Shown here: positions 5,977 through 12,043 of the stretch, piece by piece
Layout of the letters: each line of letters opens with the position of its first letter
Position numbering within the stretch: the first letter of the stretch is position 1
NCBI GenBank assembly: GCA_007116405.1
Contig: SKIN01000041.1
Span: 1 to 12,043, forward strand
DNA length: 12,043 bases
From: Candidatus Kaiserbacteria bacterium
Lineage (GTDB): Bacteria > Patescibacteriota > Minisyncoccia > Phycocordibacterales > UBA12088
Reading direction: 5' to 3'
Position numbers and translations under genes: made by a program
The notes under the pieces: model-generated
Databases searched by the model: none
What the model was told of the DNA's origin: nothing
Seen by the model: the letters and a program-made list of their open reading frames with translations, nothing else

Positions 5977-7278
5977 CTATTGCGTCAAGACCTGTACCGC
6001 TGCCTCTATCCAGGGATCGCCTTCTGCCGCCGCGTCCGGGTCCACCGGAACATCGGGAGTCAATCCTCCATCCGATATGGAGACACCGCCGGCCGTGTAC
6101 CATCGGGACACCGTCACCTTGAGCGAGAGCGTGTCGGTGATATTCACCAATTCTTGCACGCTCCCCTTCCCGAACGTAGAGGTACCCACGACCGTGGCAA
6201 TACCCTGTTCCTGGAGCGCGCCCGCAAGGATCTCTGAGGCGCTTGCGCTCCCTTGGTCAACCAGCACCACCATCGAAGGGAGCCCGTCGACAAACCAACT
6301 TGCCCCACGAGTCGCATGTACCATTTCTTCACGATTGGGACCTCGAAATTCACGGACCACCACAGTTCCCTCGGGGAGGAATTTCCCCGCCATGCGCACC
6401 GCCGCTTCAAGGTACCCGCCAGGATTACCGCGCAGGTCGAGTATCAAATACTCCGCGCCACTGTCACGAAATTCTCGCAGCTCACGTTCGAATGCATTGA
6501 TAGAGGTCTGTGAGAAGTTGAATAACCGCAAATGGTAGAAATCTCGGGCTGCCGGCGGCTGTGTCGCTGCCACGGAACCAGGTGCCGCCACTTCAGGTAT
6601 CTCGCGCGTCACGATGGCATGCGAGGTTGAGGGTATCTCAATGCGCCCTCGTATGACCGGCACATCCCTTGGCTCTCCCCCGTCACGGGATATGGTGAGT
6701 ACGACGCGCGTACCGCGAGGCCCCCGTATGCGCTCGACGGCCTTATCTACCGACAAGCCGCTCGTGGGGATGCCATCGACCGCGACGATATGGTCACCGG
6801 CGATGAGTCCCGCCTTGTCCGCGGGTGAGTCAGGCAACGGGAGCACCACGATGATAGCGCCGTCCCTTTCACCCACGACCGCGCCAATACCCTCAAGCGA
6901 CCCCTGTGTAACTATCTTGAAATCCGCAGCCTGCTCCGGACGCATGAACACGGTATACGGGTCGTTGTAACTCGACACAAGACCTTCGATGGAACCGAAC
7001 AGACGCTCCTCCGCACTCACTGTGGACACGGCCTCGGTAGACGTTCCAAATGGTATGAACTTCTCCTCGAGTATGTCCCACACACTCCAAAAGACGGTCA
7101 TGTCGACCCGCTCACCACCCGGCGTCACCACCACGTCGCTGCTGCCGGACTTAGTGACCATGCCAACCAACTGACCGACCTCGGGTAGTTTGTTCTGCCC
7201 GATTCCAAGCCCGAGCATGAAGGCTCCGGCAATGAGCACCATGACAATGCCTGCGAGTGGTACGATGTTGTCCTTCAT
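5977..7278 (-). CDS. S41-family C-terminal processing peptidase (CtpA/Prc type)
   Basis: A 433-residue protein. An N-terminal membrane anchor or signal (about 5-27, IVPLAGIVMVLIAGAFMLGLGI) precedes the CTP N-terminal region with LVSSYNDPYTVFM (100-112). A PDZ domain spans about 120-210 (GSLEGIGAVVG, SPADKAGLIAGDHIVAVDG). The protease core includes LILDLRGNPGGYL (278-290) and GSASASEILAG (343-353), with catalytic Ser346, and FGKGSVQ (369-375) with Lys371 and Gln375. The Ser-to-Lys spacing of 25 equals that of E. coli Prc (Ser452/Lys477). It should act outside the cytoplasmic membrane, trimming or degrading exported proteins from their C-termini. The start at 7278 is preferred over 7302 because a TATACT -10 (7289-7294) lies between them. 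An Ala/Pro-rich insert (228-243) follows the PDZ domain. Confidence 0.94.
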   Translation of the reverse strand: MKDNIVPLAGIVMVLIAGAFMLGLGIGQNKLPEVGQLVGMVTKSGSSDVVVTPGGERVDMTVFWSVWDILEEKFIPFGTSTEAVSTVSAEERLFGSIEGLVSSYNDPYTVFMRPEQAADFKIVTQGSLEGIGAVVGERDGAIIVVLPLPDSPADKAGLIAGDHIVAVDGIPTSGLSVDKAVERIRGPRGTRVVLTISRDGGEPRDVPVIRGRIEIPSTSHAIVTREIPEVAAPGSVAATQPPAARDFYHLRLFNFSQTSINAFERELREFRDSGAEYLILDLRGNPGGYLEAAVRMAGKFLPEGTVVVREFRGPNREEMVHATRGASWFVDGLPSMVVLVDQGSASASEILAGALQEQGIATVVGTSTFGKGSVQELVNITDTLSLKVTVSRWYTAGGVSISDGGLTPDVPVDPDAAAEGDPWIEAAVQVLTQ

Positions 7279-7288
7279 AGGTCGTACC

Positions 7289-7294
7289 AGTATA
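7289..7294 (-). promoter_or_regulatory. -10 box of the S41 protease gene
   Basis: TATACT on the minus strand (5/6) ends 10 bases before the ATG at 7278, predicting a leader of only about 3-4 bases. No good -35 is seen at 16-18 bases. It shares a 96-base divergent region with the zwf promoter. Confidence 0.5.
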
Positions 7295-7356
7295 CCCCAC
7301 ATGACAAGGGAGGGGCCATGTGTATAGCGTGCATGTCCTCCGTATGACGAAAAACG

Positions 7357-7365
7357 TGCTACACT
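7357..7365 (+). promoter_or_regulatory. Extended -10 promoter of the zwf-gnd-pgl operon
   Basis: TGC (7357-7359) joins TACACT (7360-7365), an extended -10 nearly identical to the one before the YibE/F gene (TGG-TACACT). Nine bases separate it from the ATG at 7375, so the leader would be about 0-3 bases. The more upstream ATG at 7366 would lie before the predicted transcription start. No convincing -35 is present. Confidence 0.58.
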
Positions 7366-7374
7366 ATGGGTCCT

Positions 7375-8847
7375 ATGGGACGCTGTGAATCACTACCCAC
7401 ACCCACTTCCCTCGTCCTCCTCGGCGCTACCGGGGACCTTGCGCGCAAGAAACTTCTCCCGGCGCTCTACGACTTGTATGTCGCACGAGCACTGCCTGAA
7501 CGTTTTCATGTGGTCGCCTTTTCAAGGGACGCACTTTCCGAAAATGAGTACCGGACATTTGTACGCACCCACGCCACCGAACGCGCACGAACGAAAGATC
7601 ACACGCACCTCGACGACTTTGCGACATGCTTCACGTACGTACAGGGTTCATTTGACGACAGAGCTGCGTTCGGCCGCATCAAAGAAGCACTTGAGACGCA
7701 GGACACACGCATCGGCATTTGCGCCAGCAAGCTCTTTTACCTTGCGGTGCCACCCTCGTTCTACGACACCATCTTTGAGCAGATAGCCCACACGAGACTC
7801 GACCTCCCGTGCACCATGGGTGAGGGATGGGTTCGCATCCTCGTGGAGAAACCATTTGGAAGCGACCTCGACCATGCACGCACGCTTGAAGACAAACTCA
7901 GCGTGCTCTTTAAAGAAGAGCAGATCTATCGCATCGACCATTACCTTGCCAAAGACGCGCTCCAAAACATTCTAGCTTTTCGCTTCTCGAACGTGCTTTT
8001 CGAGGATCAGTGGAACAAAGACTTCGTAGAAGCAGTGTATATCCGCTTGTTCGAACAATTTGATGTGGGCACCCGGGGAGCATTCTTCGATGGCGTTGGC
8101 GCCCTGCGCGACGTGGGCCAAAACCACATGCTCCAAATGCTCGCACTCATCGCGATGGAACGCCCCGACGCGCTCAATGCCGATGCACTCCGCAGCCGCC
8201 GCGCCGAGGTGCTGCACACACTACGGATACCCAAGAAGGAAGATGTTGGTACCACCATCATCAAGGGACAGTACCGTGGGTACCTCGACACGAAAGACGT
8301 CGCGACAGACTCAAAGACCGAGACCTACTTCGCACTGAAGACATACCTTGATGATCCTCGTTGGGAAGGTGTGCCCTTCTACCTCGAACATGGAAAAGCG
8401 ATGCGGGAGAATCTCGGCGATATCACCGTGCGGTTTCGTTCGGCGACCCACTGCGTGTGCGGTGAGACAGAGGCGCACGAACATCCAAACTTCGTGCGGT
8501 TCTCCCTCTCTCCCGAGCAGAAGATCACACTGCGCTTTTGGGTGCGGAAGCCGGGTGCCAAGTACGAGCTCTTACCCGAAGATCTCGTGTTCGACAGACA
8601 CAAGGCACTGAGCATGCGTGGAGGCGCGGTGGTGACCGATGCATACGAGGAGGTCTTGTTTGACGCACTCTGCGGAGACCAGACACTCTTTGTGAGCAGC
8701 GCCGAGCAAAGTGCCGCGTGGGAGTACGTGACCGCGGTACTTGGGGTATGGCACGACCAGGCACCCGTGGTGTACGACAAGAACAGCGAGGGGCCCGATT
8801 CGGACCTCATCCGTGAAGCGCACGAACAAATGACATTATCATCATAA
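7375..8847 (+). CDS. zwf: Glucose-6-phosphate 1-dehydrogenase
   Basis: A 490-residue protein, the normal length, that oxidises glucose 6-phosphate to 6-phosphogluconolactone with reduction of NAD(P)+. GATGDLARKKLLPALYDL (17-34) is the nucleotide-binding fingerprint. LVEKPFGSDLDHA (156-168) and the active-site YRIDHYLAKDALQN (185-198) follow, then GTRGAFFDGVGALRDVGQNHMLQ (232-254). The signature normally reads RIDHYLGKE; here Gly-to-Ala and Glu-to-Asp changes occur, with the catalytic Asp-His and Lys kept. Residues 360-370 (CVCGETEAHEH) form an unusual CxC...HxH cluster in the substrate/dimer domain. The start at 7375 is preferred over an in-frame ATG at 7366 because of the promoter position. 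It is the first gene of the zwf-gnd-pgl operon. Confidence 0.96.
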   Translation: MGRCESLPTPTSLVLLGATGDLARKKLLPALYDLYVARALPERFHVVAFSRDALSENEYRTFVRTHATERARTKDHTHLDDFATCFTYVQGSFDDRAAFGRIKEALETQDTRIGICASKLFYLAVPPSFYDTIFEQIAHTRLDLPCTMGEGWVRILVEKPFGSDLDHARTLEDKLSVLFKEEQIYRIDHYLAKDALQNILAFRFSNVLFEDQWNKDFVEAVYIRLFEQFDVGTRGAFFDGVGALRDVGQNHMLQMLALIAMERPDALNADALRSRRAEVLHTLRIPKKEDVGTTIIKGQYRGYLDTKDVATDSKTETYFALKTYLDDPRWEGVPFYLEHGKAMRENLGDITVRFRSATHCVCGETEAHEHPNFVRFSLSPEQKITLRFWVRKPGAKYELLPEDLVFDRHKALSMRGGAVVTDAYEEVLFDALCGDQTLFVSSAEQSAAWEYVTAVLGVWHDQAPVVYDKNSEGPDSDLIREAHEQMTLSS

Positions 8848-8858
8848 TCACTACACCT

Positions 8859-9758
8859 ATGCACATAGCATACATCGGCCTCGGAAAGATGGGCCGGAAC
8901 ATGGTAGAACGTTTACTGAGTAAAGGGCATGCAGTCACCGCGTATGACCCGAGTGAGGATGCACGTGCGGAGGCATCAGCGCTCGGCGCGAAGACCGTTG
9001 CCTCCCTTGCAGCACTCATGAGTGAGTCACCGTCTCCAAGGACCGTGTGGCTCATGGTTCCGCACCAAGTGGTCGACAATGTCCTTGCCGACCTCGCACC
9101 ACATCTCACAGAGGGCGACACCATTATCGAAGGAGGTAATTCCCCATTTAAAGAGACCGTTCGACGCGCACAAGCGCATAACGATTCCGGCATCCGTTTT
9201 CTTGACGCGGGTGTCTCGGGAGGACCCGGTGGAGCAAAAGACGGCGCATGCATCATGGTCGGTGGAGACAAAACGGTATTTGATGAATACAAGCAATTGT
9301 TCAAAGAACTCTCAGTCGAAGGCGGATACGCATACATGGGCAAGAGTGGTGCCGGCCATTTCGTAAAGATGGTCCACAACGGCATCGAGTATGGCATGAT
9401 GCAAGCGCTCGCAGAAGGGTTCGACATCATGCGGCAGAGTGACTTCGACCTCAACCTTGTCGACGTGGCACGTCTCTATAACCACGGCAGCGTTATAGAG
9501 AGTAAGCTCGTGGGATGGCTCCACTCCGGTTTTGTGCAGTACGGCCAAGACCTTGACGCTATCACCGGCAGTGCTAGCGCAAGCGGTGAAGGTCTTTGGA
9601 CGGTCGAAACAGCCCGAGAGATGGGTATAGTGGTGAATGTGATAGAAGACTCACTCAAAGCACGAGAGAAAAGTCAGAAGACTCCAAGCTACCAGGGGCA
9701 ACTCATCAGTGTGATGCGCAACCAGTTCGGCGGACATGCCGCGCAGAAAGATGCGTAA
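8859..9758 (+). CDS. gnd: 6-phosphogluconate dehydrogenase, decarboxylating, short (about 300-residue) form
   Basis: A 299-residue protein of the short GndA-like class, rather than the roughly 470-residue E. coli form. It converts 6-phosphogluconate to ribulose 5-phosphate and CO2. Motifs are IGLGKMGRNM (6-15, GxGxxG), VWLMVP (63-68), EGGNSPFKET (91-100, substrate binding), DAGVSGGPGGAKDGACIMVGG (116-136) and the catalytic GHFVKMVHNGIEYGMMQA (166-183) with Lys170 and the HNGIEY motif. Strand beta-2 ends in AYDPS with Asp30, which usually favours NAD+ over NADP+ because it repels the 2'-phosphate. It starts 11 bases after the zwf stop and stops 9 bases before pgl. No Shine-Dalgarno is present before the ATG. 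Confidence 0.95.
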   Translation: MHIAYIGLGKMGRNMVERLLSKGHAVTAYDPSEDARAEASALGAKTVASLAALMSESPSPRTVWLMVPHQVVDNVLADLAPHLTEGDTIIEGGNSPFKETVRRAQAHNDSGIRFLDAGVSGGPGGAKDGACIMVGGDKTVFDEYKQLFKELSVEGGYAYMGKSGAGHFVKMVHNGIEYGMMQALAEGFDIMRQSDFDLNLVDVARLYNHGSVIESKLVGWLHSGFVQYGQDLDAITGSASASGEGLWTVETAREMGIVVNVIEDSLKAREKSQKTPSYQGQLISVMRNQFGGHAAQKDA

Positions 9759-9767
9759 CCGGCCGCT

Positions 9768-10523
9768 ATGATACCCCTCCACACAAGTACGACTCCGGAG
9801 AAGGACGCCGCGCACGCATTGAACTCACACCTCGATGAGCACAGGAACGAGGATATACTCCTCCTCTTCTCGGGCGGAAGCGCTCTGTCGCTCTTGCCCT
9901 ACGTCGACACCTCTGCGCTCGGTGAGCGTTGTACTGTGACCGTTCTCGACGAACGCTACACTGCTGACCCGACTGCAAGCAACATGGCGGCACTTGTCGC
10001 AGACCCGTTCTTTGAACGCGCGCGCAAACAACACGTGGCGGTGATAGATCCGCGACCTGAGGGAGACGAATCGCTTGCGCGTGCGGCAAAACGCTTTGAC
10101 ATAGCCCTGAAGCACTGGCACATCTTACACCATGACGGCATCGTCATTGCGACCATGGGTATCGGTCCTGATGGGCATACCTCCGGAGTACTGCCGCGGC
10201 CGGAAAACCCTGAGACATTTGCAAAGCTGTTCCTCGACCCGCACATGTGCGTATGTGGGTACCGGATCCCAAACGGCAGCAGCCCACATCCGGAGCGCAT
10301 GACGACCACGCTCAGCTACATACAGCGTCACGTCCACCACGCCGTGGTATACGCAACGGGAGAGAGTAAACGTGAAGCACTCGACCGCGTGTTTGACGCA
10401 CACGGCTCACTTGCTGAGACACCAGCACGCATACTGCGTGAACTGCCGGATGTGCGGCTCTATGCCGACATCACCCTCGGTGAAGATGCAGGCACTAGCG
10501 TTGAGAATGCCACGCGTACATAA
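9768..10523 (+). CDS. pgl: 6-phosphogluconolactonase (SugarP isomerase family)
   Basis: A 251-residue protein of the glucosamine-6-phosphate isomerase/6-phosphogluconolactonase fold. Key motifs are LLFSGGSALSLLP (32-44, phosphate loop), VTVLDERY (57-64, the DER motif) and IATMGIGPDGHTSGVLP (127-143), which contains the conserved GxGxDGHT active-site signature. It hydrolyses the lactone made by Zwf to 6-phosphogluconate, the substrate of Gnd. The operon context makes the lactonase role much more likely than NagB-type deamination. A CVCG segment (161-164) occurs in the central region. The gene's last 29 bases overlap the 3' end of the methyltransferase gene on the other strand. The transcript has no visible terminator hairpin after the stop. 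Confidence 0.9.
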   Translation: MIPLHTSTTPEKDAAHALNSHLDEHRNEDILLLFSGGSALSLLPYVDTSALGERCTVTVLDERYTADPTASNMAALVADPFFERARKQHVAVIDPRPEGDESLARAAKRFDIALKHWHILHHDGIVIATMGIGPDGHTSGVLPRPENPETFAKLFLDPHMCVCGYRIPNGSSPHPERMTTTLSYIQRHVHHAVVYATGESKREALDRVFDAHGSLAETPARILRELPDVRLYADITLGEDAGTSVENATRT

Positions 10524-11232
10524 CGACCGCTGCACTCGCGGCTGCGTTCAGTGATTCACAGTTCTTCTCTATGGGGATACGCAAACGGAAGTCACAAAGC
10601 TCTTCGGTCTTCTCTCGTATACCCCTACCCTCATTGCCAAGTACAAAGACACTCGGTTTTGTGAATCGCTCATCATACAAGCTCGTGTCTCCTTCGCCAG
10701 TGAGACCATACACCCAGAACCCCCGTTCCTTGAGGTCGCGAAGCACCGTATTTACATTCCCTATCTGTATCACGGGAACCGCAAAGACCATACCTGCGGA
10801 TACTTTGACCACCGTTCCTGTCACCTGCACCTGACGGTGTTCCGGTATGAGCACGCCGGAGATGCCGAACGCGGCAGCACTCCGTATCACCGCGCCAACG
10901 TTCTGCGGGTCGGTAAGTTCATCAAGGAGCAGTAATCCTGTCTCGCTCGTGATGGTCAGGTCTTGTATGAAATCTTTATAGTCGCTCAACACCTTCGACG
11001 GTCGTATCGATGCAATCACCCCTTGATGCACTACGTCACGATCAACTCCGCGCGGGAGATGATCCTCGTCACACCTGTCAAAGGGTATGGACGCTTTCAC
11101 CGCAAGGTCACGCAATTCGCTTTCATCATGTCCGGAAACGAAGTACACATGGCGCACAGCCTCAGGTGCCCTCGCGAGCGCTTCGCGCACCGGGTGTTTG
11201 CCGTATATATAGCTTGTTGCGTCGTTTCCCAT
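10495..11232 (-). CDS. rlmB: TrmH-family (SPOUT) RNA 2'-O-methyltransferase, RlmB-like
   Basis: A 245-residue protein. The N-terminal substrate-binding domain opens with YIYGKHPVREAL (8-19), typical of RlmB, and includes VHQGVIASI (68-76). The SPOUT catalytic domain has motif 1 LLLDELTDPQNVGAVIRSAAAFG (101-123), motif 2 FVLGNEGRGI (196-205) and motif 3 LRIPIEKNCESLNAAASAAVVMY (217-239), which form the knotted SAM site. RlmB methylates the 2'-OH of G2251 in the P-loop of 23S rRNA; a tRNA target (TrmH) or another rRNA site is possible, because motifs alone do not fix the substrate. The ATG lies 5 bases after the M20 peptidase stop, so they form an operon. The 3' end overlaps pgl. Confidence 0.9.
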   Translation of the reverse strand: MGNDATSYIYGKHPVREALARAPEAVRHVYFVSGHDESELRDLAVKASIPFDRCDEDHLPRGVDRDVVHQGVIASIRPSKVLSDYKDFIQDLTITSETGLLLLDELTDPQNVGAVIRSAAAFGISGVLIPEHRQVQVTGTVVKVSAGMVFAVPVIQIGNVNTVLRDLKERGFWVYGLTGEGDTSLYDERFTKPSVFVLGNEGRGIREKTEELCDFRLRIPIEKNCESLNAAASAAVVMYAWHSQR

Positions 11233-11237
11233 AGTAT

Positions 11238-12043
11238 CTACTTTTTACGTGCCACTTCCTCCACATATGCACGGAGTATCGCATAGTACCGCTCAAGGTC
11301 TCGAATGTCCACCCATTCACGGTCGCCGTGACTACCTCCGCCCTTGGGCCCTATGAGTATGGTCGGCATACCGGCTCTGTTGAACCACAGCGCGTCCGAG
11401 CGCCCGTGGGCTCGTGCCCATCCACATTCAATACCGTACAGTTCCTCGGCTATCTTCGCAAACGTACGCGCGTATCCGTTTGCTCGCGCTATCCCGTATG
11501 TGGGGCTGTGATGCAAGGTCCGCGTCGTTACGTGAGGATACCTAACTTTGAGCTCCTTGAAGATACCTTGTATCGCCCGACGGTCCTCCTTTGAGACGTA
11601 GCGAATATCGAGTCGGGCCGTGGCATGCGCAGCTACCCTGTTGTACGCCTCCCCTCCTCTAAATAACCCGCAATGTACCGTGGTGTACCAGTGTTCGGGA
11701 TCATCGGTCTTGAATCTCTCAAACGCATCACGCACCGCAAGGACATACTCGGCAAGATCATGTATTGCACTCCGTCCCAGCCATGGACGAGAGCCGTGAC
11801 TCGGCACACCCTTTGCAGTGAGCTCGACCTGCCACATCCCTTTAACCGCTTCTTCGAATTGCCATGTGCCCGTGCCATCAGGCAAGAAGACAACGTCACC
11901 CGTGAAGCCTTGTTCCTCAAGTAAGTAGGTGACACCGCTCTCCATACCCAGTTCCTCGTCCGCTGTAAGCATCACGCCCATATCGTACTTTCCGATATCT
12001 GGGCCTATGTCTTGCAAGAGCCTTAGGTACGTTGCGACAGCAA
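11238..12043 (-). CDS. M20-family metallopeptidase, C-terminal part (5' end beyond right edge)
   Basis: The frame is open to the window edge, so the N-terminus with the first zinc-binding HxD motif is missing. A TTG at 12015-12017 could be read as a start, but codons upstream of it (AVATYLRL) continue the fold. Visible parts are MLTADEELGMESGVTYLLEE, with the catalytic Glu and zinc-ligand Glu of M20, then the dimerisation domain starting near LTAKGVPSHGSRPWLGRSAI. Next comes an ARAHGRSDALWFNRAGMPTILIGP segment, and finally GGGSHGDREWVDI with the last zinc-ligand His. The family includes dipeptidases, carboxypeptidases and amino-acid deacylases, and the exact substrate cannot be told. It lies 5 bases upstream of the methyltransferase gene and probably shares its transcript. 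Confidence 0.9.
   Translation of the reverse strand, partial: AVATYLRLLQDIGPDIGKYDMGVMLTADEELGMESGVTYLLEEQGFTGDVVFLPDGTGTWQFEEAVKGMWQVELTAKGVPSHGSRPWLGRSAIHDLAEYVLAVRDAFERFKTDDPEHWYTTVHCGLFRGGEAYNRVAAHATARLDIRYVSKEDRRAIQGIFKELKVRYPHVTTRTLHHSPTYGIARANGYARTFAKIAEELYGIECGWARAHGRSDALWFNRAGMPTILIGPKGGGSHGDREWVDIRDLERYYAILRAYVEEVARKK

Noticed and set aside
7298..7322. CACATG-N13-CATGTG inverted repeat between the S41 and zwf genes
   Set aside because: The arms are only 6 bases with a long spacer, there is no second copy, and chance occurrence is plausible.
7308..7347. GGGAGGGG followed by a 9-codon ORF (ATG at 7318), a possible leader peptide for zwf
   Set aside because: It lies upstream of the zwf -10 box, so it would not be in the zwf transcript, and the spacing to the ATG is only 2 bases.
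9131..9137. Perfect AGGAGGT Shine-Dalgarno-like motif
   Set aside because: It encodes the conserved EGG of the Gnd EGGNS motif and has no start codon at a suitable distance downstream.
12015..12017. TTG as start codon of the M20 peptidase
   Set aside because: The frame stays open to the window edge and the protein would lack the first metal-binding half of the family; it is simply cut by the window.

Overview
The window looks like a compact bacterial genome of the Patescibacteria/CPR type, probably a Parcubacteria-like lineage. I infer this from gene content and style; no marker gene proves it. By eye the base composition is moderately GC-rich (not computed). Thirteen protein genes fill almost everything: eleven are complete and two run off the edges. 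No gap exceeds about 130 bases. I saw no tRNA, rRNA, insertion sequence or CRISPR array. Almost no start codon has a Shine-Dalgarno sequence. Several genes instead have a good -10 box only 6-10 bases before the ATG, which suggests leaderless or near-leaderless transcripts.

Layout. 1-88 (-): N-terminus of peptide methionine sulfoxide reductase MsrA, behind a strong hairpin terminator (102-139). 156-1888 (-): a three-gene cassette, transcribed as ECF-type sigma factor, then a three-pass membrane protein with an extracytoplasmic beta-rich domain, then a small secreted Gly/Arg-rich repeat protein. It resembles a sigma/anti-sigma/effector envelope-response unit and is the best candidate here for an undescribed system. 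1939-3524 (-): YibE/F-family membrane protein followed by the mechanosensitive channel MscL. 3651-4502 (+): ZIP-family metal transporter, divergent from YibE/F. The 126-base region between them carries two matching TGCA-N7-TGCA palindromes that look like operators.

4517-5937 (-): a Cas4/AddB-like PD-(D/E)XK nuclease with a cysteine cluster, overlapping by ATGA with an Fno-like NAD(P)-binding oxidoreductase. 5977-7278 (-): an S41 C-terminal processing protease. 7375-10523 (+): zwf-gnd-pgl, a complete oxidative pentose phosphate operon that takes glucose 6-phosphate to ribulose 5-phosphate. 10495-11232 (-): an RlmB/TrmH-type rRNA 2'-O-methyltransferase, tail-to-tail and overlapping pgl by 29 bases. 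11238-12043 (-): an M20 metallopeptidase that runs off the right edge and probably shares an operon with the methyltransferase.

Functionally the window combines envelope and ion homeostasis (MscL, YibE/F, ZIP, sigma cassette, S41 protease), redox supply and repair (MsrA, NAD(P)H-generating pentose phosphate enzymes, Fno-like reductase) and housekeeping. Product names rest on motifs read by eye; no database search was run.
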